Origin: Paenibacillus agri
Lineage (GTDB): Bacteria > Bacillota > Bacilli > Paenibacillales > Paenibacillaceae
DNA: 64,000 nucleotides
Reading direction: 5' to 3'
Assembly (NCBI RefSeq): GCF_013359945.1
Contig: NZ_JABWCS010000205.1
Coordinates: 1-64,000, forward strand
Part shown: positions 44,216-51,998 of the stretch, piece after piece
Layout of the letters: each line of letters starts with the position of its first letter
How positions within the stretch are numbered: position 1 is the first letter of the stretch
Translations under genes and position numbers: made by a program
The notes under the pieces: model-generated
Database searches by the model: none
Seen by the model: the letters and a program-made list of their open reading frames with translations, nothing else
Told to the model about the DNA's origin: nothing

Positions 44216-45772
44216 ATGACCTCGACATTTCATAGTATAGAAACCGCTAAGCGAAGCCTGAACACCCATACAGCTGCACTAAATACAACTGGGCATAACA
44301 TCTCTAATGCTAACACAGAGGGATATTCCAGACAAATTGTAAAAATGAATGCTTCTCTCCCTATGGAAGCTTATGGTTTTTTACGCACAACTGCAGCCGG
44401 ACAAATGGGTACAGGTGTTGAATTCAACTCCATTGAGCGTGTAAGACAAAGTTTTTTGGATGATCAGTACCGCAATGAAAACTCTAACCTTGGTAATTGG
44501 AACATTCGTCACGATTCTTTACAGAAACTTGAATCTATAATGAATGAGCCTTCGGATACTGGCCTCCGCAAAGTTCTAGATAACTTTTGGAATGCTTGGT
44601 CTGACTTGAGTAAGGATCCTGAGAATATTACCAATCGTAAAATTGTAAAAGAGACTACTCAGGCGCTTACAGACGCTATGAACCAGGTTAATACACAATT
44701 GGATGCTTTAACTTCAGACCTTACTAGTAACATTACTTTAAAAGTTTCTGAAACCAATTCATTATTGCAGACGGTAGCTGATCTTAATTCTAACATCATC
44801 AAGTTGGAAGGATTAGGTCAAAACCCGAATGATTTGCGTGATCAGCGTGATCTAGCCATTGATAAGCTCTCGAAAATCGCCAATGTTCAGGTTAATCAGC
44901 TCAGCGATGGGTATCAAGTGACACTGGGTGGCCAGTTAGTCGTCACAGGTAATGAGGTAACTCCTGTGACAGCTGACGGACTGAAAGCAGCCTATGATAG
45001 CGGGACGCTATCAGGCGGTGAAGTAGCTGGAATGTTCATGTCTAGAGATAAATATGTTACAGACTATAAGAATCAAATGAACCAGCTGGCTGATTCAATC
45101 GCGAACGGGGATGTAGAAGTAGTACTTCCTGCCGGGTCAGTTCTCCCAGAAGGTACGGTTTTGAACGGAGTTACCTATTCTGGCGCCGGCAGAACGCTGG
45201 CAAGTGATACTAAGGTGACTGTTAAAGGTATTAACGGACTCCTTCAATTAGGATATACGGTTAGTGGTGCTACCCCTCAGAAGGGATTGCCTCTCTTCAC
45301 ATCTAAGGATGGCGGCCCAATTACTGCAGGGAACATTACATTAAATCCAGATATTCAGAAGGATCCTAATAAAATTTCCACTTCGATGCGAGTTGAGAAC
45401 CCTGGTGCGCCTAATGAGAAGGTGATCATCGGTAACAACGACATGGCATTAATTATGAGTGGGTTAAAGACGGCCAAGTTTGATTTTGGGACTGCATTGT
45501 CTGCACCAGGTACTGTGGATGACTACTTCAGATCGATTGTAGGACAGTTGGGTGTTCAGACCCAGGAAGCGGAGCGTCAAAGCAAAAATGCACAGGAACT
45601 AACCGAACAGGTTGAACTGAGCAGACAGTCCGTTAGTGGCGTATCGCTTGATGAAGAAATGTCCGACCTTATAAAGTTTCAACATGCCTATAGTGCAGCA
45701 TCTCGGTTCATGACTGCCTTTGATGAAATGCTTAATAAGCTAATCAATGGAACTGGTCGGGTAGGTCTCTAA
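44216..45772 (+). CDS. flgK: Flagellar hook-associated protein 1
   Basis: FlgK forms the hook-filament junction together with FlgL. The 518-aa length is typical. The N-terminal rod-like signature is LNTHTAALNTTGHNISNANTEGYSRQ, with the C-terminal partner SGVSLDEEMSDLIKFQHAYSAASRF and MTAFDEMLNKLINGTGRVGL. The middle domains are less conserved. The SD TGGAGGAA is before the ATG. The next gene is flgL, 23 bp away. Confidence 0.96.
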   Translation: MTSTFHSIETAKRSLNTHTAALNTTGHNISNANTEGYSRQIVKMNASLPMEAYGFLRTTAAGQMGTGVEFNSIERVRQSFLDDQYRNENSNLGNWNIRHDSLQKLESIMNEPSDTGLRKVLDNFWNAWSDLSKDPENITNRKIVKETTQALTDAMNQVNTQLDALTSDLTSNITLKVSETNSLLQTVADLNSNIIKLEGLGQNPNDLRDQRDLAIDKLSKIANVQVNQLSDGYQVTLGGQLVVTGNEVTPVTADGLKAAYDSGTLSGGEVAGMFMSRDKYVTDYKNQMNQLADSIANGDVEVVLPAGSVLPEGTVLNGVTYSGAGRTLASDTKVTVKGINGLLQLGYTVSGATPQKGLPLFTSKDGGPITAGNITLNPDIQKDPNKISTSMRVENPGAPNEKVIIGNNDMALIMSGLKTAKFDFGTALSAPGTVDDYFRSIVGQLGVQTQEAERQSKNAQELTEQVELSRQSVSGVSLDEEMSDLIKFQHAYSAASRFMTAFDEMLNKLINGTGRVGL

Positions 45773-45795
45773 TCTAAGTAAAGGAGGTCAATGAT

Positions 45796-46704
45796 ATGTC
45801 TATACGGGTTACCCAAGGTATGATGAGTATGCAGACACTCAACAATCTAAACAAGAATTATAGTAACATGAGCAATATAGAAAATCAGGTCTCCACTGGT
45901 CGCAAAATCAATAAGCCTTCTGATGATCCAGTTGGGGTTACGTATGCTCTTCGCTACAGAGCTGAATTAGCATCTAATGATCAGTTTAAAACTAATACAG
46001 ATGCAGCTGTCAGCTGGCTGGATTTTACAGATACAACGATGCAGCAAGCTTCTGAAGTGATGAAACGGTTGAAGGAACTGACCGTACAGGCATCAAGTGA
46101 AACGGTGCCTCAGTCCGGGCTGGATGCGATCAAGCTGGAAGTTGAACAATTGAAAGAACAAATGGGTAATATCGGAAATAGTCAAATTCGTGGTAAATAT
46201 ATTTTTAATGGTCAAAATTATGACCAAGCTCCGTATCAGCTGTCCAGCACTGTAACTAACTTTGCGCAGATTGATACAGACCAAGGAGCAGTGAAATATT
46301 CTATTGGCGATCAGTCTACTTTTCAGGTGAATACATCCGGATATGATTTTTTTGGAAGCTCAACGGACAGTGATAATACCTTCAAATTGATGGATGATTT
46401 GATTACAGCGCTTGGAAATGGAGATTATGCAGGTATAGGTGCCCAATCCAGTAAAATCGAATCTAGAACTGTTAAAATGCAGGCTAGCCTATCAGAAGTA
46501 GGTGCGCGAACAAACCGTGTGGAACTAGTTCAAGAGCGTCTAAAGGATCAGGAGCTTAATCTGACCACGATGCAATCAAAGACTGAGGATGCGGATATTG
46601 CGAGCCTTATGATCAGGGCAACGACTGCACAAACTATATATGAGGCGGCTTTGAAATCATCCGCACAAATTTTACAACCATCATTGATGGATTTTATGAG
46701 ATAG
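45796..46704 (+). CDS. flgL: Flagellar hook-associated protein 3
   Basis: FlgL is the second junction protein, on which the filament polymerises. The 302-aa protein is related to flagellin, with N-terminal VTQGMMSMQTLNNLNKNYSN and QVSTGRKINKPSDDPVG, and a C-terminal helix with LNLTTMQSKTEDADIASLMI. The SD AAGGAGGT is 10 nt before the ATG. A strong hairpin terminator after this gene separates it from fliW. Confidence 0.95.
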   Translation: MSIRVTQGMMSMQTLNNLNKNYSNMSNIENQVSTGRKINKPSDDPVGVTYALRYRAELASNDQFKTNTDAAVSWLDFTDTTMQQASEVMKRLKELTVQASSETVPQSGLDAIKLEVEQLKEQMGNIGNSQIRGKYIFNGQNYDQAPYQLSSTVTNFAQIDTDQGAVKYSIGDQSTFQVNTSGYDFFGSSTDSDNTFKLMDDLITALGNGDYAGIGAQSSKIESRTVKMQASLSEVGARTNRVELVQERLKDQELNLTTMQSKTEDADIASLMIRATTAQTIYEAALKSSAQILQPSLMDFMR

Positions 46705-46729
46705 GCTTGATTCTTTGAAACTATAATGA

Positions 46730-46766
46730 GAAGCTATGGACAAGTTAGCGGTCCATAGCTTCTTTT
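46730..46766 (+). terminator. Terminator between flgL and fliW
   Basis: GAAGCTATGGAC (46730-46741) pairs perfectly with GTCCATAGCTTC (46751-46762), then TTTT. It would reduce read-through into fliW-csrA; no separate promoter for fliW was found. Confidence 0.85.
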
Positions 46767-46792
46767 GTTAGTATGCCTAGGAGGATGAGATA

Positions 46793-47242
46793 ATGACTCA
46801 AGGACATGTGATTCAACATAATTCTAATGATACAAACGAACCTATTTATTTTTTTTCAAAAGGCCTGCCAGGATTTGAACAATTAAAAGAATTCTCACTT
46901 AAAGAACACAACGATACATTTAGCTTACTGAGTGCAGTAGATCAACCGGAAGTAACTTTCATTACGGTTAATCCCTTTGAGTTTTATCCAGATTATGAAT
47001 TTGTTCTTCCAGAGGACACTATTAAAGAGATTAAAGTGAATGATGAAGAACAAGTTTCTGTGCGATGTATAGTCACTTGGCATAGCGATCGATTAAAAGT
47101 GTCTGTGAATCTGCTGGCTCCACTTATTTTTAACACTGTTAATAGTAAGGGAAAACAGATAATACTTCAGAACACAGCGTACACAACAAGACACCCTTTA
47201 TGGTTAGATTCTGCAGAAACTGGTAAAGGCGGTGAGTCCTGA
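46793..47242 (+). CDS. fliW: Flagellar assembly factor, CsrA antagonist
   Basis: FliW binds CsrA allosterically and relieves CsrA repression of flagellin translation. When flagellin builds up in the cytoplasm, FliW binds Hag instead. The protein has 149 aa, with the family markers FSKGLPGFEQLKEFSL, DQPEVTFITVNPFEFYPDYEF and VTWHSDRLKVSVNLLAP. The SD AGGAGG is before the ATG. Its last base is the first of the csrA ATG, so the two are coupled. The Hag target lies 1.2 kb downstream with a CsrA site. Confidence 0.95.
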   Translation: MTQGHVIQHNSNDTNEPIYFFSKGLPGFEQLKEFSLKEHNDTFSLLSAVDQPEVTFITVNPFEFYPDYEFVLPEDTIKEIKVNDEEQVSVRCIVTWHSDRLKVSVNLLAPLIFNTVNSKGKQIILQNTAYTTRHPLWLDSAETGKGGES

Positions 47243-47466
47243 TGTTAGTGCTGACACGTAAAAAAGGTGAATCGATCGTCATCCAGAATGATATCGTTGT
47301 TACTGTATTATCTGTTGAGGGTGATATCGTGAAAATCGGCATTTCAGCTCCTAAGGAAATTGATATTTATCGTAAGGAAATCTTTGATGCCATTCAGCAG
47401 AACAACCAAAATGCGGTCATGGACCTGGAGGCTGTTCAGAAAGCTATGTTGGGCTTTAAAGATTAG
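47242..47466 (+). CDS. csrA: Translational regulator CsrA
   Basis: CsrA is an RNA-binding dimer that blocks ribosome binding on flagellin mRNA. The protein has 74 aa with MLVLTRKKGESIVIQNDIVV, the core beta strands and IGISAPKEIDIYRKEIF, which holds the RNA-binding Arg. It overlaps fliW by one base. The hag leader carries an ACATGGACGT hairpin site (48366-48379), the expected target. Confidence 0.97.
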   Translation: MLVLTRKKGESIVIQNDIVVTVLSVEGDIVKIGISAPKEIDIYRKEIFDAIQQNNQNAVMDLEAVQKAMLGFKD

Positions 47467-47505
47467 ATCTGATTGGAAATATTGCTTTTATGGGAGAGAA
47501 TAGGT

Positions 47506-48249
47506 ATGGGAGTATCGGCTGCTTTGATTGTGAAGGATTCTGAGCGCTGCATGGCACGGTGTTTGGACAGCATTCTTGATGCTGTAGATGAGGTAATAGT
47601 GGTGGATACGGGATCTTCAGATAGAACCATAGCTATAATAGAGTCTTATCAAAATAAACATGATCACGTCAAGTTATTTCAGTTTGATTGGATAGATGAT
47701 TTTTCAGCAGCTAGAAATTACTCTTTATCTAAAGTAACTAATGATTGGGTGTTTGTAGTGGATTCTGACGATGTGTTGCCTGAACAGGATCAGCCTAAAG
47801 TTAGAGAACTTGTTAATAAAATGAGCAAGACGAATGAGCAAGCGGTTTTTGATATTGTTTATGATAACACAATTGATGGGGTTATTACTGAATCCATACC
47901 TAACGGATATGTACGGTTATTTCCAGCTGGTTTGAGATACGAAGATAAAATCCATGAACAGATTTCGTTTGGTAATTTAAAGAGGATCCAAAGCGATATT
48001 CATTTGCTTCACGATGGCTATGATTTCAACATAATAGATTTAAAAGAAAAAAAGAAGCGTAACTTAAATATGCTGATTGAAAGTCTGAAAGAAGATAATG
48101 AGAATGCCAGGTTATGGCTCCATTTAGGGAGGGAGATGAGTGTTGTGGATAAGGAGAAGGCTAGAAGATATTTAGATATTGCTGAAACCAAAGCGAAGAG
48201 TGCTGAGCTTATAAAATGGATACGGCATTCTAAAGAGGATCTGAAATAA
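47506..48249 (+). CDS. Family 2 glycosyltransferase between csrA and hag
   Basis: ATG 47506 follows GGGAGAG (47491-47497) and gives 247 aa. The GT-A fold starts ALIVKDSERCMARCLDSI, with DEVIVVDTGSSDRT (nucleotide binding) and the metal motif VVDSDD near residue 92. The sequence is close to the N-terminal domain of the 648-aa enzyme downstream (shared WI.DFSAARN). A soluble cytoplasmic enzyme is expected. Location between csrA and flagellin, in the same direction, points to flagellin as acceptor, but this is inferred. Confidence 0.88.
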   Translation: MGVSAALIVKDSERCMARCLDSILDAVDEVIVVDTGSSDRTIAIIESYQNKHDHVKLFQFDWIDDFSAARNYSLSKVTNDWVFVVDSDDVLPEQDQPKVRELVNKMSKTNEQAVFDIVYDNTIDGVITESIPNGYVRLFPAGLRYEDKIHEQISFGNLKRIQSDIHLLHDGYDFNIIDLKEKKKRNLNMLIESLKEDNENARLWLHLGREMSVVDKEKARRYLDIAETKAKSAELIKWIRHSKEDLK

Positions 48250-48258
48250 TTAAATAAA

Positions 48259-48303
48259 AAACGGAGAAGATTTCTGCAATTACTCTAAACAATCTTCCGT
48301 TTA
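48259..48303 (+). terminator. Imperfect hairpin between the GT gene and hag
   Basis: AAACGG-A-GAAGATT (48259-48272) pairs with AATCTTC-CGTTT (48291-48302), with one bulged A. No long T-run follows, so termination is partial at best. The 3-prime arm lies in the spacer of the hag promoter. Confidence 0.45.
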
Positions 48304-48313
48304 AAGTCGATAT
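48286..48313 (+). promoter_or_regulatory. Sigma-D promoter of hag
   Basis: TAAA (48286-48289), 16 bp, GTCGATAT (48306-48313), 11 of 12 consensus positions. Transcription should start near 48320, giving a leader of about 90 nt. Confidence 0.78.
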
Positions 48314-48365
48314 ATATTTTAGAGCGGTAATTCTTCAGGGCGGCCGACCTGTGAAGACGCTAATA

Positions 48366-48401
48366 CCACATGGACGTGGGAACAATACAATTTCAGGGAG
48401 G
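48366..48401 (+). promoter_or_regulatory. CsrA-binding sites in the hag leader
   Basis: CCAC-ATGGAC-GTGG (48366-48379) forms a hairpin with GGA in its loop and matches ACAnGGAnGT exactly (48368-48377). A second GGA is in the SD AGGGAGG (48395-48401). A two-site layout with one on the SD is how CsrA represses hag in B. subtilis. Confidence 0.75.
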
Positions 48402-48410
48402 AAATATCAA

Positions 48411-49181
48411 ATGATTATTAACCACAATATTCCGGCTTTAAACACACACCGTAACATGGGTCTGAACACTGCAGCTACAAGCAAGAACATGGAGAAATTG
48501 GCTTCCGGTCTGCGCATCAACCGTGCAGCTGACGATGCGGCTGGCTTGTCCATCTCCGAGTCCATGCGTGGTCAAATCCGTGGTCTGGAGCAAGCACAAC
48601 GTAATGCTCAAGACGGTATCTCATACGTACAAACAGCTGAAGGTGCAATGAACGAGGTTTCTTCGATGCTGACTCGTATGAAAGAACTGAATGTACAAAA
48701 GAGCAGCGGAACTTACAGTTCCAATGACAAAAACAACATCAATGAAGAGTTGTCGGAACTTGGTAAACAAATCGACAATATCATGACTAAGACTACCTTT
48801 AATGGTATCAGTATTACCAAAGGTGCTACAATTACAGTTAATGATAAAGCAACAGGTTCGATCACAATTGGAACTATTACTACTGATAGCTTCACTAGCC
48901 TGACTTCCAGTTCCGGCCTTTCTGACATTGAAGATGCAATTAACGCGGTATCGACTGAACGTGCTAAGCTGGGTGCTGTTCAAAACCGTCTGGAGTACAC
49001 TTCGAACAACATCGGTACTACAGTAGAGAACTTGTCTGCTGCAGAATCCCGTATTCGTGATACTGATATGGCTAAGGAAATGGTTGCTCTGTCCAAGAAC
49101 AACATCTTGTTGCAAGCTTCGCAATCGATGCTTGCTCAAGCGAACTCTGCTCCACAAGGTATCCTGTCTGTGCTTCGTTAA
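48411..49181 (+). CDS. hag: Flagellin
   Basis: This is the filament subunit. ATG 48411 with AGGGAGG (48395-48401) gives 256 aa, shorter than B. subtilis Hag (304). Conserved D0/D1 regions are MIINHNIPALNTHRN, LRINRAADDAAGLSISE and, at the C-terminus, DTDMAKEMVALSKNNILLQ. The central region (about 125-180) is short, Ser/Thr-rich and surface-exposed, a plausible place for O-glycans. It is preceded by a sigma-D promoter and CsrA sites and followed by a terminator. Glycosyltransferase genes flank it. Confidence 0.97.
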   Translation: MIINHNIPALNTHRNMGLNTAATSKNMEKLASGLRINRAADDAAGLSISESMRGQIRGLEQAQRNAQDGISYVQTAEGAMNEVSSMLTRMKELNVQKSSGTYSSNDKNNINEELSELGKQIDNIMTKTTFNGISITKGATITVNDKATGSITIGTITTDSFTSLTSSSGLSDIEDAINAVSTERAKLGAVQNRLEYTSNNIGTTVENLSAAESRIRDTDMAKEMVALSKNNILLQASQSMLAQANSAPQGILSVLR

Positions 49182-49198
49182 TCTTTATCGCTTTTTGC

Positions 49199-49229
49199 AA
49201 AAAGGCCTTGAATTTTCAAGGTCTTTTTT
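49199..49229 (+). terminator. Terminator after hag
   Basis: AAAAAGGCCTTGAA (49199-49212) pairs with TTCAAGGTCTTTTT (49215-49228). Confidence 0.93.
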
Positions 49230-49251
49230 GCTTTTTCTTCTGCATCTCGAC

Positions 49252-49279
49252 TACATATTCCCTGCTCTTTATCCGATAT
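49252..49279 (+). promoter_or_regulatory. Sigma-D-like promoter of flaG-fliD-fliS
   Basis: TACA (49252-49255), 16 bp, TCCGATAT (49272-49279), 10 of 12 consensus positions. Confidence 0.6.
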
Positions 49280-49339
49280 ATAGAATAACGAACTTGAATC
49301 AGCCAGATGATTGCTCAACATATTTGGGGAGGTAAAATT

Positions 49340-49696
49340 TTGAGCAAGATTATACCGAATAACACTTCTGCAGCAATACCGGGAAATGTCATTTCATCGA
49401 AGAGTGGCAACGAAAAAGAAAACTCATCAATGCTTAGTGAGGCGAATATTGAAACAGCGGGTTTGCCTGTTGAAAGAGAACAGCTTATTCAGCAATTAGA
49501 AAAGGCTATAAGAGCTGTACAAGGCCCCGAGAAATCATTTGAAATATCGATTCATGAGCAGACGCATGCAATCATGGTTAAGGTATTTGACAAACAATCA
49601 GGTGATTTAATAAGAGAGATTCCACCAGAAAAGTTGCTAGATGTAGCTGCAAATATGATGGAACTAAGTGGACTAATTGTAGATGAGAAGATATAA
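49340..49696 (+). CDS. flaG: FlaG family flagellar protein
   Basis: TTG 49340 is chosen, giving 118 aa, because GGGGAGG (49326-49332) is 7 nt upstream; the in-frame ATG at 49307 has no SD. FlaG proteins lie beside fliD and affect filament length. The C-terminal half has the family core FEISIHEQTHAIMVKVFDKQSGDLIREIPPEKLL (split over about 70-105). The N-terminal half is low complexity. It precedes fliD by 14 bp. Confidence 0.88.
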   Translation: MSKIIPNNTSAAIPGNVISSKSGNEKENSSMLSEANIETAGLPVEREQLIQQLEKAIRAVQGPEKSFEISIHEQTHAIMVKVFDKQSGDLIREIPPEKLLDVAANMMELSGLIVDEKI

Positions 49697-49710
49697 ATGA
49701 GGAGGTTAAT

Positions 49711-51231
49711 ATGAGAATTAGCGGACTTGCATCAGGTATGGATATTGACTCTATGGTAAAGCAATTAATGACAGCTGCAAAAGTTCCACTGGATAAACTA
49801 AATCAGCAGAAACAACAGCTGGAATGGAAAAGAGAAGGGTACCGGACAATAAGCACAACCCTTGTTAGCTTTAATGAGAAATTATCTACTTTCAATAAAT
49901 CAGATGCTATTAATTCCAAGAAAGCAACGGTAACTGGAGCGTCTAACGTAACTGCAACAGCTACAGGTGCTGCAACCAACTCAGTGTTTAACATTAGGGT
50001 AAACAGTTTAGCGAAAGCTACTTCTATAGCTTCTAATGACTACAAAGATGTAGATGGCAATCCTACTGGTACTTCTAAAAATGCGGGTATTTCTTCTTCA
50101 CAGCCCATATCGGCTATATATTCAGGAAACGAAACAAGCATAACCATAGGGAGTGGAGTCAGTGGCGAAACTGCTGCCACAATTACATTCTCTCCTACAG
50201 ATACGATAGATTCAGTTATTAATAAGATCAACAATAATAAAGATGCAGGTGTCACTGCAGTATATGATTCTACAACAGGTCGAATGTCAATTACCCGAAA
50301 AGAAACTGGGAATAAAGATATTGTCCTGACAGGCGCACTGTTCAATGAAGGATTTGAGTTTAATGCACCGAAAGTAACACAAGGTCAAAATGCATCAGTT
50401 GAGATTAATGGTATTACAACAACCCAGTCTTCTAATCGATTTACTATTAATGGTGTGGAGATTGCTTTAAATGGAACTACACCCACAGGGCAAACAAGTC
50501 AAATTGAGGTGTCCCAGGATGTAGATAAAATGATGTCCACGATAAAATCTTTTGTGGAATCATATAATGCAACAATAGCAACGCTAAATCAAAAAACATC
50601 AGAGGAACGTTTTAGAAAATTTTTGCCTTTAAGTACAGAACAAAGAGCAGCTATGAAAGAGGATGAGATTACTCTCTGGGAGACAAAGGCTAAAAGCGGT
50701 ATGCTGAGTGGTGATTCAATAATAAATAAAGCCTTAACTGACATGAGAATGGCAATGATCGGTAATGTAACGATTAACGGCAAAGAAATGAATATAACAC
50801 AAATAGGTATAACAACGAGCAATTACAGTGAAAAAGGAAAACTGATATTAGATGAAACAAAGCTGCGTAATGCCTTGGAGTCTAATCCAGAAGATGTATA
50901 TGCATTATTAGGGCAATCTGATACTTCAACAAAAACGGGATTTACGGCAACCGACGGATTGTTAAGTCGTTTGAAAAAGATCGATAATATAGCTCTCACT
51001 TCTATGTATGAAAAAGCGGGGACTTCAAAGATAAGTAGTGATCTGACAACTCCGTTTATTGTTTCCAGTCAAATGGGGGACCAGCTGAGAAATTTTGAAT
51101 CACGAATCACAGATTTAAATAGAAGACTTACTATGCAAGAAACTCAGTATTACAAACAGTTCACAGCTATGGAGAAAGCTATGAATAAATTCAATAGTAC
51201 GTCCTCAGGCTTAAACAGTATGTTATCTTAA
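49711..51231 (+). CDS. fliD: Flagellar filament cap protein
   Basis: FliD caps the growing filament and inserts flagellin. The 506-aa protein starts ISGLASGMDIDSMVKQLMTA and continues with LDKLNQQKQQLEWKREGYR, both diagnostic. The C-terminal coiled coil (about 450-506) ends LTMQETQYYKQFTAMEKAM. The middle part is Ser/Thr-rich. The SD GAGGAGG is before the ATG. It is cotranscribed with fliS and the FliT-like gene. Confidence 0.96.
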   Translation: MRISGLASGMDIDSMVKQLMTAAKVPLDKLNQQKQQLEWKREGYRTISTTLVSFNEKLSTFNKSDAINSKKATVTGASNVTATATGAATNSVFNIRVNSLAKATSIASNDYKDVDGNPTGTSKNAGISSSQPISAIYSGNETSITIGSGVSGETAATITFSPTDTIDSVINKINNNKDAGVTAVYDSTTGRMSITRKETGNKDIVLTGALFNEGFEFNAPKVTQGQNASVEINGITTTQSSNRFTINGVEIALNGTTPTGQTSQIEVSQDVDKMMSTIKSFVESYNATIATLNQKTSEERFRKFLPLSTEQRAAMKEDEITLWETKAKSGMLSGDSIINKALTDMRMAMIGNVTINGKEMNITQIGITTSNYSEKGKLILDETKLRNALESNPEDVYALLGQSDTSTKTGFTATDGLLSRLKKIDNIALTSMYEKAGTSKISSDLTTPFIVSSQMGDQLRNFESRITDLNRRLTMQETQYYKQFTAMEKAMNKFNSTSSGLNSMLS

Positions 51232-51249
51232 TACAAGGGAGAGAGTTTT

Positions 51250-51639
51250 TTGATTACATCACCCCACCAAAAATATCAACAGACCCAATTGCATACAGCA
51301 TCACCAGCCCAACTTCTGCTGATGCTTTATGATGGAGCGATTCGCTTTTCTAGAGTAGGGATATCTGCAATCGAAGAAAAGAATTATGAGAAAGCGAATG
51401 TGAATTTATGTAAGGCCCAAGCAGTAATTCATGAGTTAATTGCAGCGCTAAATTATGATTATCCAATTGCGAAGACGCTCTATCAAGTTTATGAGTATAT
51501 GATTCATCAGCTTATTAATGCTAATTTGAAGAAGAATACCAAGCCGGCAGAAGAAGTAGTAAGTTATCTTTTGGACTTAAGGGAAGCCTGGGATACTGCT
51601 AACAAGTCGTTGAATGCGGCTTCTGAACAGCCCAAATGA
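51250..51639 (+). CDS. fliS: Flagellin export chaperone
   Basis: FliS binds the C-terminus of flagellin and prevents early polymerisation. TTG start at 51250 with GGGAGAG (51238-51244); 129 aa. Family signature YQQTQLHTASPAQLLLMLYDGAIRF (split over about 9-33), then helices through LREAWDTANKSLN. The stop overlaps the next gene start (ATGA), so they are coupled. Confidence 0.94.
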   Translation: MITSPHQKYQQTQLHTASPAQLLLMLYDGAIRFSRVGISAIEEKNYEKANVNLCKAQAVIHELIAALNYDYPIAKTLYQVYEYMIHQLINANLKKNTKPAEEVVSYLLDLREAWDTANKSLNAASEQPK

Positions 51640-51977
51640 ATACTGTAATAGATACTTCGTTAAAGCAACTTGAGGATATAACAGCTATCTTACTTCAAAG
51701 AATTGATTTAGTTAGCTATGAAGAACTATCTACTTTTGCTGATGAACGGGAACTATTGGTTCAACATATTACAGACTCTCAAGAATCTATTTCGAGTGGG
51801 CATGTTACACGATTAAAGGAACTACAGAAATATGATCAAGTAATCCTTTCTAAAATGGAAGAATATAAAAATGAAGCGAGTAAATGGTTGTCTAGGCAAG
51901 GGGCAATCAGGGAACAAAAAAATGCTTATGGCGCCTCTTACAATGTTGATAGTTTTTTCGTAGATCATAAGAAATAA
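51636..51977 (+). CDS. FliT-like flagellar chaperone
   Basis: This 113-aa protein is all helical and Glu/Leu/Gln-rich, with no signal or TM. It overlaps fliS by 4 bp, the position where fliT-type genes are found. FliT proteins serve as chaperones for FliD. Sequence identity is too low for certainty. It could instead be a lineage-specific partner of FliS. The C-terminal YNVDSFFVDHKK motif is not family-typical. Confidence 0.7.
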   Translation: MNTVIDTSLKQLEDITAILLQRIDLVSYEELSTFADERELLVQHITDSQESISSGHVTRLKELQKYDQVILSKMEEYKNEASKWLSRQGAIREQKNAYGASYNVDSFFVDHKK

Positions 51978-51998
51978 TAAAAGGTTGGGGTTATTCAT

